A DNA stretch of 64,000 nt from Parerythrobacter_A sp963761775 (GTDB lineage: Bacteria > Pseudomonadota > Alphaproteobacteria > Sphingomonadales > Sphingomonadaceae), in contig CAVXIF010000001.1 of NCBI GenBank assembly GCA_963761775.1, positions 62,001-126,000 of the forward strand, read 5' to 3'. The notes beneath the pieces were generated by a model. It saw only the letters and a program-made list of their open reading frames with translations, was not told the DNA's origin and did not search any database. Position 1 is the stretch's first letter. Each line of letters begins with the position of its first letter. The translations under genes and the position numbers were made by a program. Below, piece after piece: positions 52,332 through 60,857 of this stretch.

Positions 52332-53566
52332 GCGGCGCGCTCGAACACCGCCGCCATGCCCTGTCCGCCGCCGATGCACATCGTCTCCAGCCCGTAGCGC
52401 GCGCTGCGCCGCTGCATTTCGTGCGCCATATCGACCAAGATCCGCACGCCGGTCGCGCCGATGGGATGGCCGAGCGAGATGCCCGAACCGTTGACGTTGA
52501 GCAGCTCGCGGCGTGAGTCGTTCTCGCTCCAGCTCCAGCCTTTCAGCACCGCCAGCACCTGCGGGGCAAAGGCCTCGTTCAACTCGACCAGGTCGATGTC
52601 GTCCCAACCCAACCCGCACCGCGCGAACAGGCGTTCGACCGCCGGGACCGGGCCTATGCCCATGCGCGCCGGATCGCAGCCCGCCGCTGCCCACCCGGTG
52701 AACCACAGCAGCGGGGTCAGGCCCAGTTCCTCGATCTTGTCTGCCGCTACCACCAGACAGGCCGCCGCCGCGTCGTTCTGCTGGCTGGCATTGCCTGCGG
52801 TGACGACGGCCTGCGGATTGGTTCGCCGCTCGATAGGCCGCAGCTTCGCCAGACTGTCAGGCGTCACATCATCGCGTATGCCCTCGTCGGTGGTGAATAT
52901 TACAGGATCGCCGCGTCGCTGCGGAACAGAAACCGGTACCGTCTGCGCATCGAAATACCCCGCATCGCGGGCCGCCGCTGCCTTGCGGTGGCTGTCGGCA
53001 GCATAGGCATCGGACGCCTCGCGGCTGATGCCGTAATCGACGGCAAGGTTCTCCGCCGTTTCGATCATGCCCGAAATGACGCCGAAGCGTTCGACCGGTT
53101 GGCTCATCAGCCGTCCGCGCGTCAGCCGATCCCACAACGCAACATCGCCCATCCGCGCGCCATGTCGTGCCGCCGTGGTGTAATGCTCCACATTGGACAT
53201 GCTCTCGACGCCGCCCGCCACCACGCAGTCCGCCGCGCCCGTTTGCACCATCATCGCCGCGTTCACGACGGCCTGTAGCCCCGAACCGCAGCGCCGGTCG
53301 AGCTGGTATCCGGGCACTCCGACGGGCAGTCCCGCCGCCAGCCAGCTCCAGCGCCCGATGGCAGGTGCCTCGCCGCTGCCATAGCCCTGGCTAAAGACGA
53401 CATCGTCCACACGCTCCGGATCGACGCCGCTGCGCTCGACGAGCGCCGAGAGAATGCACGCACCCAGCGCCCCGGCTTCCACCGGGGCCAGAGCGCCGAG
53501 GAACCTGCCGACAGGCGTGCGGACCGGCGCGCAAATGGCGACGCGGCGGAGAGTCGGGGTGGTCAT
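52328..53566 (-). CDS. acetyl-CoA C-acyltransferase (thiolase), second copy
   Basis: 412 residues. Nucleophile Cys93 in YQLDRRCGSGLQAVVNAAMM, GNASQQNDAAAACLV, DLVELNEAFAPQVLAVLKGW, GSGISLGHPIGATGVRILVDM and CIGGGQGMAAVFERA. Differs from the thiolase at 40.5 kb (for example GHPIGATG versus GHPYGMTG) and is closer to beta-oxidation type thiolases. 161 bases from the CoA-transferase gene on the same strand, which suggests a shared role in acyl-CoA catabolism. Confidence 0.92.
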   Translation of the reverse strand: MTTPTLRRVAICAPVRTPVGRFLGALAPVEAGALGACILSALVERSGVDPERVDDVVFSQGYGSGEAPAIGRWSWLAAGLPVGVPGYQLDRRCGSGLQAVVNAAMMVQTGAADCVVAGGVESMSNVEHYTTAARHGARMGDVALWDRLTRGRLMSQPVERFGVISGMIETAENLAVDYGISREASDAYAADSHRKAAAARDAGYFDAQTVPVSVPQRRGDPVIFTTDEGIRDDVTPDSLAKLRPIERRTNPQAVVTAGNASQQNDAAAACLVVAADKIEELGLTPLLWFTGWAAAGCDPARMGIGPVPAVERLFARCGLGWDDIDLVELNEAFAPQVLAVLKGWSWSENDSRRELLNVNGSGISLGHPIGATGVRILVDMAHEMQRRSARYGLETMCIGGGQGMAAVFERAA

Positions 53567-53727
53567 GGCTGGTTACTTTCGCGCGAGTGGAATCGGAGAC
53601 GTGGACCGGGTGTTACATTGTCTGGGGGTAAAAAACGGGAGCGCTGAAAAGTGCGCATGGAGCCGATGGTCTGGGCATGTGTCATACTCTTCATTTGCCA
53701 GCTTGGTGGCGTGGAGGACACGCCCCC

Positions 53728-54966
53728 TTACGCGGCGTCGCTCAGCGCCACGGTGCCGCTATCGACCAGCTTGCCGATAGCGCCGCTGGCGAGGCCGAGC
53801 CGGTCGGCCAGCACTTCCTCGCTGTGTTCGCCCAGATACGGTGCAGGCGCGGGATCGCCGCGCTCCTCACCTGTAATATGCACCATGCTGCGCGGGGCCG
53901 GATACGCGAAGCCGCTGGGGTTGTCGGTGGACGCTGCGAAAAGCGGATTGTCACCCACCAGCGCCGGATCGCTCGCCGCCTCGTGCATGGTGCGATAGCG
54001 TTCGTAAGTTGTGCCTGCCGCCGCCATGCGTGCTTCCAGCGCGGCGTAGTCATGCTGCGCAGCCCGCGCCTCGAACAGTGCGAAGAGCGGCTTGCGATGT
54101 TCGAAGCGGGGTACGTCCCCATCTGCGAAACGCACGTCCAGTTCGGCCTCCAGCGTGGCAATTTCGATAGCCAGATCGAACGCCTCGACCAGTCCGTGCC
54201 ATTGCTTCTGCGTCAGCGCGGCGACCATGAAGCGGACGCCGTCGCGGCTGCGGAAATCGCGCCCGAACGCGCCCCAGATGGCGTTGCCCAACCGTTCTCG
54301 ATCACCGCCACGATACAGCATTTCCGCCATCGCCCCGCTATTGGCGACCGTGCCCATCGCCACATCGCCCAGCGGCACGCGCAATTCCGCGCCATGTCCG
54401 GTGCGCGCGCGGCTGTGATGGGCAGCGACGAGGGCGAAGGCGCTGTAGGCTCCGGTGATGAAATCCCACGCCGGCAAAATCTGGTTCACTGGCGGCGGGT
54501 CGGCGCTCTCCGCTGCGTCGGGCCAATCCTGTGGCCCGCCCATCAGCGGATAGCCGCTGGCGGCGTTGACCGTGAAATCCATCGCCTGACGCCCGTCGTG
54601 CCACCCCATGATACGCAGCGACACGAAATCCTCGCGCCCCGCCGCCACCGCGTCATGTGAAAGAAAGCTCTTCTCGGGCAGGTTGGTCAGCATCGTGCCC
54701 GTTTGTCGCGCCAGTTCGACACACAGTTCGCGCCCTTCGCCACCGCGCAGGTCCAGCGCGACGCTGCGCTTGCCGCGATTAAGGTTCTCCCAGCTCAGCG
54801 ACCGCCCCTCGCGCGTCAGCATGTAGCGATGATAATCCAGTCCGCCGCCGATATTGTCGACGCGCACCACGTCCGCACCCATCTGTGCGCAGTACAACCC
54901 GGCGGTGGGCGACGCGACAAAGCTGGAAACTTCGACGAGCGAAAGGTCTGGGAGGAGGGAATGCAT
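53728..54966 (-). CDS. CaiB/BaiF family CoA-transferase
   Basis: Type III CoA-transferase that moves CoA between carboxylic acids. 412 residues. LSLVEVSSFVASPTAGLYCAQMGADVVRV, LSWENLNRGKRSVALDL, and MDFTVNAASGYPLMGGP, where the aspartate is the catalytic residue in the family, are present, together with DFITGAYSAFALVAA. Typical length. Upstream of the second thiolase on the minus strand. The acid handled cannot be read from the sequence; formyl-, bile-acid- or alpha-methylacyl-CoA racemase-like relatives exist in this superfamily. Confidence 0.9.
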   Translation of the reverse strand: MHSLLPDLSLVEVSSFVASPTAGLYCAQMGADVVRVDNIGGGLDYHRYMLTREGRSLSWENLNRGKRSVALDLRGGEGRELCVELARQTGTMLTNLPEKSFLSHDAVAAGREDFVSLRIMGWHDGRQAMDFTVNAASGYPLMGGPQDWPDAAESADPPPVNQILPAWDFITGAYSAFALVAAHHSRARTGHGAELRVPLGDVAMGTVANSGAMAEMLYRGGDRERLGNAIWGAFGRDFRSRDGVRFMVAALTQKQWHGLVEAFDLAIEIATLEAELDVRFADGDVPRFEHRKPLFALFEARAAQHDYAALEARMAAAGTTYERYRTMHEAASDPALVGDNPLFAASTDNPSGFAYPAPRSMVHITGEERGDPAPAPYLGEHSEEVLADRLGLASGAIGKLVDSGTVALSDAA

Positions 54967-55010
54967 ATCGGTTTCCTATTCCTCCCCGAAAACTGGAGAG
55001 GAAAACGGCG

Positions 55011-55196
55011 TTACTCCTCTTTGTTCTCGGCAGGCTCTTCCACAACCGGCCGCCGTTCCTCGATCATCTGTGCGGCTTCGTCCAGGGCGCGCGCTTCGCC
55101 GACGGTGACACCGCCGGGGCCGGGATCATTGTCCGATGCGCCGCATGCCGCCAGCGCAAAAGCCATCGCCGCCAGTGCGAGCGGGCGCTGAATCAT
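55011..55196 (-). CDS. very small lipoprotein
   Basis: 61 residues: signal with lipobox FALAACG near residue 18, then a short acidic tail (GVTVGEARALDEAAQMIEER, EEPAENKEE). Its ATG overlaps the stop of the lipoprotein gene upstream (four-base overlap), indicating coupled translation. No family recognised. Confidence 0.65.
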   Translation of the reverse strand: MIQRPLALAAMAFALAACGASDNDPGPGGVTVGEARALDEAAQMIEERRPVVEEPAENKEE

Positions 55197-55513
55197 TGCG
55201 CCGCTGCGTCCTCTTCATCCGACCCGCCGATCAGCGCTTCGATATCGGCAACGGCGGCTTCGGCTTCGTCTGCAGCGGTGTCGGCTTCGGCTTCGACCGA
55301 AGGCGAAACACGGGTGGCCGTTGGTTCGGGAGCGGGCGCAGGGGCCGGTGCGGGTGCCACGACCGGCTCCTCGACCACGTCGTCCATCGCTTCGGCAGCG
55401 GGGATTTCGACCGTTTCGGCTTCCGCTTCGTAGGAAGCATCTTCGGTCCCGCCGCATGCGGCAAGCGCCAGGGCCGTTGTCGATAGGATGGCGGTGCGGA
55501 TGGCGGTTGTCAT
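55193..55513 (-). CDS. small acidic lipoprotein with Pro-Ala repeats
   Basis: 106 residues from the ATG at 55513 (MTTAIRTAILSTTALALAACG). Lipobox LALAACG, then an acidic mature part with EEPVVAPAPAPAPAPEPTAT and DTAADEAEAAVADIEALIGG. The (PA)n linker may span the periplasm. First gene of a two-gene lipoprotein operon, divergent from recQ. Function unknown. Confidence 0.7.
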   Translation of the reverse strand: MTTAIRTAILSTTALALAACGGTEDASYEAEAETVEIPAAEAMDDVVEEPVVAPAPAPAPAPEPTATRVSPSVEAEADTAADEAEAAVADIEALIGGSDEEDAAAQ

Positions 55514-55633
55514 GCTGATATTCTCCCCAATGGATTGTGGTCGCGAAGATAGCGCCTGCTTTTCCCCGCCGCAAAGCGCTATTTCATCGTACGACTGTTT
55601 GCGAGCGTGAAGCGGTCTGGCACAGGCGCGACA

Positions 55634-57471
55634 ATGCAACCAGACTTACCGCCCCTGCCGGACGATCCCGCCACCACCGACGATGCACTCGAACAGGCGC
55701 GGGTGCGGATGCGCGAGCTGTTCGGGTTCGATACGTTTCGCGGCCGCCAGGCCGACGTGGTGGCGCGTGTGCTGGGCGGGAACAGCACGCTGGCCGTCAT
55801 GCCGACCGGTGCGGGCAAATCGCTGACCTACCAGCTGCCCGCCGCCATGCTGCACGGCACCTGCGTGGTCATTTCGCCGCTGATCGCATTGATGCATGAC
55901 CAGCTTCGCAGTGCGCGCGCCAACGGTATCCGTGCTGCCACCCTGACCAGCGCCGATACCGACTGGCGCGAGACGATGGACGCCTATCGCGAGGGCGCGC
56001 TGGACTTGCTTTACGTGGCGCCCGAACGGGCCAGCCAATCGCAATTCCTCGATTTTCTGACCTCGGCGGACATCGCCCTGTTCGCGGTGGACGAGGCGCA
56101 TTGCGTATCCGAGTGGGGCCACGATTTCCGCCCCGACTATCGCCAGCTGCGCCCGCTGATGGATGCCTTTCCCGAGGTGCCGCGCCTCGCGCTGACGGCG
56201 ACGGCGGACGGGCGGACGCGGGCGGACATCCTGTCGCAACTGGGCATCCCGGCTGACGGGCTGGTGCTGGCAGGCTTCGACCGGCCCAATATCCGCTATG
56301 CCATTCGCGCCCGCGCCAACCCGGTGCGCCAGATCGCGTCACTGATGGCGGAGACGCCGGGACCGGGCATTGTTTATGCGCAAAGCCGCCGCAAGGTGGA
56401 GGATATCGCCGACAAGCTGGCCGCCGCGACGGGCCGCGACGTGCGCCCCTATCATGCCGGGCTGGACCCGGACACGCGCGCCGCCAACCAGGCGGACTTC
56501 GTGACGAGCGAGGACATGGTGATCGTTGCCACCATCGCGTTCGGCATGGGGATCGACAAGCCGGACGTGCGCTTCGTGGCGCATGCGGGCATCCCCAAAT
56601 CGATCGAGGCGTATTACCAGGAAACCGGGCGTGCGGGGCGCGACGGTGATCCGGCGCGTGCCGAAATGCTGTGGGGCGCCGGCGATTTCACGCAGGCGCG
56701 GCAATGGGCGGATGACTTGCCGGACGATCGCAAGGGCGAGGAACTGGCACGGCTGAACGCGCTGGCCGCGCTGGTCGAAACTGCCGCCTGCCGCCGCGCG
56801 GTGCTGTTGCGGCATTTCGGCGAGGATCCGCCCAAGACGTGCGGGAATTGCGACAATTGCCAGTCGCCGCCCAAGGTGACCGACGCGACCGATCTGGCCC
56901 GCAAACTGCTGTCGGCGGTCTATCGTACCGGACAAAGCTTCGGCTTCGGCCATATCCAGAAAGTGCTGACCGGCAGTTCGGACGACCGGGTGCAGCAGCG
57001 CGGCCATGACCGGCTCAGCGTGTTCGGCATCGTGGAAGGCGAGGACGCGCGCCTTTTGCAACCGCTAAGCCGCGCGTTGCAGGCGCGCGGCAGTCTGGTG
57101 GCGACCGAACATGGCGGTCTGGCGCTGGGCGGCGATGCCCGCGATATCCTCACCGGCAATGCGGCCGTGGCGATGGTGGTGCCGCCTGCGAAGGCAAAAG
57201 GGCGCGGTCGGGTGGGGGGCCGTGCGCGATCCGGCGACACCACCCCCAATCCGGTCGACGATCCGCTGTTCGACGCATTGCGCGAGTTGCGGCGCGATCT
57301 GGCGCGCGAGGCGAGTTGCCGCCTTATGTCATTTTCCACGATTCGGTCCTGCGCGATATGGCATCGCAGCGTCCTGCCAGTATGGAAGAGCTTGGCCGCA
57401 TCAGCGGCGTCGGCGCGAAGAAGCGGCAATCCTATGGCGATGCGTTTCTGGCCGTCATTCGCAATATGTGA
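55634..57471 (+). pseudogene. recQ: ATP-dependent DNA helicase RecQ, frameshifted in the HRDC domain
   Basis: 3'-5' helicase of recombination and fork repair. From the ATG at 55634: GFDTFRGRQADVVARVLGG, Walker A MPTGAGKSLTYQLPAAM, DEAH box FAVDEAHCVSEWGHDFRPDY, RPNIRYAIRARANP-type motif, TIAFGMGIDKPDVRFVAH, ETGRAGRDG, and the zinc site with CRRAVLLRHFGEDPPKTCGN and CDNC, then an RQC winged helix. After LRRDLAREA the frame is lost at about 57313; the adjacent frame continues ELPPYVIFHDSVLRDMASQR and RISGVGAKKRQSYGDAFLAV, ending at 57471. One missing base would explain it, and only the HRDC domain is affected. Confidence 0.9.
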
Positions 57472-57534
57472 AGTCCGGTGGCACCATAAACAGCCTTTAC
57501 GGCCCGTTTACCTTTCCGGCCTAACGCCGGTGCC

Positions 57535-58539
57535 ATGACCAAGATCGCAACTGCTCCCGCTCCCCTTCCCGCCCATGCCGTCGCGCGCCGCATTCCGCGC
57601 TCGGCATGGCTTGTTGCCTTTGCCGCCGTTGTGGCCATTCCGGCGGGCGCGCTGTTTGCGCAAGGTTCGGGTTCCAGCTTTACCGTCGTCGAAAGCGGGC
57701 GCGGCTATGACCGGTTGCAGGATGCCGTCGACGCTATCGGCGCAGGCACCGGCACCATCGCGGTGGCGTCTGGCACGCACCGCCAGTGCGCCGTGCAGGC
57801 GGCGGGCAACATCTCCTACATGGCAAGCGAGCCGGGCCGCGCGGTGTTCGACCGCACCACCTGCGAAGGCAAGGCGGCGCTGGTCCTGCGCGGCAGTTCG
57901 GCGCGGGTTTCCGGCCTGACATTCCAGAACATGGCCGTGCCCGACTTCAACGGCAGCGGCATCCGGCTCGAAAAGGGCAATCTGACCGTTTCGCAAAGCT
58001 GGTTCTATGACAGCCAGCAAGGCATCCTGTCGGGCAACGACGCCAATGGGCGCATCGTGATAGACAAGTCTACCTTCAGCGGCCTTGGCACCTGCGAAGG
58101 CGCAGGCGGGTGCGCGCATTCCATCTATATCGGCGATTACGGCCACCTGCGCGTCACACGCAGCCGGTTCGAGAAAGGCACGGGCGGACATTACGTGAAG
58201 GCGCGCGCGGCGAAGGTCGAGATCGCGGCTTCCAGCTTCGACGATTCGGCGGGGCGTTCCACCAATTACATGATCGACCTGCCCGCCGGAGCGACCGGCC
58301 AGATCACCAATAACTGGTTCGTGCAGGGCAAGGACAAGGAAAACTACTCCGCCTTCATCGCCGTGCAGGCCGAAGGACGCCTGCACAGCTCCGACGGCCT
58401 CCAGATTGCCGGTAACGATGCCCGGCTTGCTCCTGCGGTCAGCCGCAATACGATTTTCGTGGCGGACTGGTCGGGTGCCGCACTCGATATCGGTCCGAAC
58501 ACGCTGGGTACTGGCCTCGCGAAGTTCGAGCGGCGCTAG
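57535..58539 (+). CDS. right-handed parallel beta-helix repeat protein, exported
   Basis: 334 residues. A basic N terminus and hydrophobic signal or anchor (about residues 23-44, AFAAVVAIPAGALFAQG) are followed by a beta-helix domain like pectate lyases: YDRLQDAVDAIGAGTGTIAV, GKAALVLRGSSARVSGLTFQ, GSGIRLEKGNLTVSQSWFYD, NGRIVIDKSTFSGL and GHLRVTRSRFEKGTGGHYVK. Catalytic residues for a specific lyase are not identifiable, so a carbohydrate-binding or modifying role is only inferred. ATG at 57535, 63 bases after recQ. Confidence 0.85.
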   Translation: MTKIATAPAPLPAHAVARRIPRSAWLVAFAAVVAIPAGALFAQGSGSSFTVVESGRGYDRLQDAVDAIGAGTGTIAVASGTHRQCAVQAAGNISYMASEPGRAVFDRTTCEGKAALVLRGSSARVSGLTFQNMAVPDFNGSGIRLEKGNLTVSQSWFYDSQQGILSGNDANGRIVIDKSTFSGLGTCEGAGGCAHSIYIGDYGHLRVTRSRFEKGTGGHYVKARAAKVEIAASSFDDSAGRSTNYMIDLPAGATGQITNNWFVQGKDKENYSAFIAVQAEGRLHSSDGLQIAGNDARLAPAVSRNTIFVADWSGAALDIGPNTLGTGLAKFERR

Positions 58540-58579
58540 GCTCGCCGGAACCTGACCCGGCCCTTGCCGTTCTTGTGAT

Positions 58580-58846
58580 ATGGCAGGCGGATGGGCACGC
58601 GATGGTGCGGTGCAGGATCAGATCGACGACAATGTAAACGATGCAGTTGCGGCAGCGCGAAGGCGCTTGTCCAGCGGCCGCGTGTCTGCCGAATATTGCG
58701 AGGACTGCGGCGAGCCGATCCCGGAACGGCGGCGCGAAGCCGTGTCCGGCGTCCAGACATGCGTGCAATGCCAGTCCAAACGCGACGGAACGCTGCGGCA
58801 GACCGCCTATAACCGGCGCGGCAGCAAGGATTCGCAGCTACGCTGA
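58580..58846 (+). CDS. DksA/TraR-type zinc finger protein
   Basis: 88 residues. The C4 zinc finger is YCEDCGEPIPERRREAV and TCVQCQSKRD (two CxxC pairs), matching the DksA/TraR family; a short helical N terminus (QDQIDDNVNDAVAAARRRL) replaces the long coiled coil of full DksA. Such small forms (YbiI-like) may bind RNA polymerase's secondary channel. ATG at 58580. Confidence 0.88.
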   Translation: MAGGWARDGAVQDQIDDNVNDAVAAARRRLSSGRVSAEYCEDCGEPIPERRREAVSGVQTCVQCQSKRDGTLRQTAYNRRGSKDSQLR

Positions 58847-58937
58847 GCCGGGCAAAATGGCGACCGTGTAGCTGGCGATGCCGCTTGGTGCGTCGCCTTC
58901 GATGACGAACTTTTAACACGTTGCGTCGGTTCCACCC

Positions 58938-60005
58938 TCATGGCAGCAGGTGTCCCGAACGGTCGCGCTTGGTGGCAAGATAGTGCCGGTTGTGCGGATT
59001 GTCGGGCAGACTGTGTGCCACCCGCTCGCGCACCATGACACCGGCAGTCTCCAGCGCGGCCACTTTCGCCGGGTTGTTCGTCATCAACCGTATATCGCGC
59101 ACGCCCAGCAACGCCAGCATCCGCGCGGCAACAGGGAAATCGCGGGCCTCGTCGGGCAGGCCGAGCCGCTGGTTCGCATCGACCGTGTCGAACCCCTGAT
59201 CCTGCAGGCGATACGCGCGCAGCTTGTTGACCAGCCCGATGCCGCGCCCTTCCTGCCGCAGATAGAGCAGGATACCGTACCCGCCATCGCGTGCTGCATT
59301 CGCCATCGCACCAAGTGCAGCATCCAGCTGTGGCCCGCAATCGCATTTCAGGCTCCCCAGCACATCGCCGGTCAGGCATTCCGAATGCAGCCGGACCAGC
59401 GGCACGGAGTCCGCCGATTGTCGCCCGATAACCAGCGCAACATGCTCGCGCATGTCGTCGGCGCTGCGGAAAGCGACGATCTCGCCGGTTTCGCTGGCAG
59501 CGACGGGTAGCCTTGCGCGCGTCGCAATGGCCAGCCGCGCCGGATCGGACCATGCTGCAAGATCGCTTGCCCGTACTGCCTCTGCTTCGCCCGCGTCGCT
59601 CGCATTGACCAGAAAGGCAGGTAATATCCCGGCCAGCCGCGCCAGCTCCAGCGCCGCTTGCGCGACACCCGGCCAGTCGCATGCAAGCGCACGGAACGGC
59701 CCTTTCAGGGGGTTGGCAAGATCCAGCGCAGGATCGGCCAGCGTTCGCGCGGCTTGCAAGTCGAACGGCTCGGCGCCTTTCAGCAGGACTGGCGCATGTG
59801 CTGTTGCCGCCTCACGCTGGTTGCTAAGTTTCAGCGTGGCCGCGCGTGCCGAGGAAACCAGCGCCTGCGATGCCCGCGCCTTGCTCGCAATCGCCGTTTC
59901 GACAGGCAGCAGCACCGGCCCGTCGGCGAAGGCGACGGGCCAGCCGTGGCGCAGCGCGTCGATTGCCCGCGCGACACGGCGTTGCGGAGACGGCGCATCC
60001 GTCAG
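58938..60005 (-). CDS. ribA: GTP cyclohydrolase II, apparently initiated at CTG
   Basis: First step of riboflavin synthesis from GTP. The zinc and catalytic motifs VRLHSECLTGDVLGSLKCDCG, LRQEGRGIGLVNKLRAY and DTVDANQRLGLP, then VAALETAGVMV, are intact. The only ATG/GTG/TTG that can open this frame is a GTG at 59915, which would remove conserved N-terminal sequence (RRVARAIDALRHGWPVAFAD) that the frame upstream clearly encodes. That frame is open back to a CTG at 60005 whose last two bases overlap the TGA of xthA (CTGA). I therefore infer a CTG start with coupling to xthA, giving 355 residues, typical of sphingomonad RibA. A small indel hiding a normal start is the alternative. Confidence 0.87.
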   Translation of the reverse strand: MTDAPSPQRRVARAIDALRHGWPVAFADGPVLLPVETAIASKARASQALVSSARAATLKLSNQREAATAHAPVLLKGAEPFDLQAARTLADPALDLANPLKGPFRALACDWPGVAQAALELARLAGILPAFLVNASDAGEAEAVRASDLAAWSDPARLAIATRARLPVAASETGEIVAFRSADDMREHVALVIGRQSADSVPLVRLHSECLTGDVLGSLKCDCGPQLDAALGAMANAARDGGYGILLYLRQEGRGIGLVNKLRAYRLQDQGFDTVDANQRLGLPDEARDFPVAARMLALLGVRDIRLMTNNPAKVAALETAGVMVRERVAHSLPDNPHNRHYLATKRDRSGHLLP

Positions 60006-60790
60006 AGCGCGAACTCCGTGGTCAGCGGGATATGGTCCGACGGTTTATCCCAGTCGCGCGCATCTTCGTACACGTTGTGCGCGGTCGCCTGCGCGGCAAG
60101 CGCGGGGCTGGCCCACATATGGTCCAGCCGCCGCCCCCGGTCGCCGGTGCGCCAGTTTTTCGCACGGTAACTCCACCAGCTGTAATAGCGTTGCGGCGCG
60201 GCGATATGTTCGCGCCCGATATCGATCCAGCCATGCGCGGCCCGGAAGCGGGCCAGCGTTTCCACTTCCAGCGGCGTATGGCTGACGACCTTGAGCAGTT
60301 GCTTGTGGCTCCACACATCGCATTCCAGCGGGGCGATATTGAAATCGCCGACAAGCAGCGTGGGCCGGTCCACCGTCTCGGCCCAGCAGGTCATGCGCTC
60401 CAGAAAGTCCAGCTTCTGGCCGAACTTGGCGTTTACGGTGCGGTCGGGAATATCGCCGCCTGCCGGGACATAGACATTGTCGATAGCGATATCGTGATCG
60501 TCCAGCCGCACCGCGACATGGCGCGCCTCGCCATTGGCCTGCCAGTCGTGCCGGTCGATTTCGTGCATCGGCAGGCGGCTGACCGTGGCGACGCCGTGAT
60601 AGCCCTTCTGCCCGTGCACTGCGAAATGTCCGTAGCCCGCCGCGCGAAACGCCTCGTAGGGGAACTGCGTTTCCTGGCACTTGATCTCCTGCAAGCACAG
60701 CACATCGGGCGTCTGTTCGGTGAGAAACCGTGTGACTTGATCGATACGCAGGCGAACCGAATTGATGTTCCATGTTGTCACACTTACCAT
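60002..60790 (-). CDS. xth: exodeoxyribonuclease III
   Basis: AP endonuclease and 3'-5' exonuclease in base excision repair. 262 residues from the ATG at 60790 (MVSVTTWNINSVRLRIDQV). VLCLQEIKCQETQFP, YHGVATVSRLP, NVYVPAGGDIPDRTVNAKF, LLVGDFNIAPLECDVW, RGRRLDHMWASP and PSDHIPLTTEFAL contain the metal ligands and catalytic Asp and His. The upstream frame adds sequence antisense to the alkaline phosphatase gene and is not real. Its stop overlaps the inferred ribA start. Confidence 0.95.
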   Translation of the reverse strand: MVSVTTWNINSVRLRIDQVTRFLTEQTPDVLCLQEIKCQETQFPYEAFRAAGYGHFAVHGQKGYHGVATVSRLPMHEIDRHDWQANGEARHVAVRLDDHDIAIDNVYVPAGGDIPDRTVNAKFGQKLDFLERMTCWAETVDRPTLLVGDFNIAPLECDVWSHKQLLKVVSHTPLEVETLARFRAAHGWIDIGREHIAAPQRYYSWWSYRAKNWRTGDRGRRLDHMWASPALAAQATAHNVYEDARDWDKPSDHIPLTTEFAL

Positions 60791-60857
60791 GTAGCGCGCT
60801 TTAGGTGGGGCAGTGTGCGTCAGCAAGCGCCGTGCCCGCCGATCAGGAGTTAGACAA

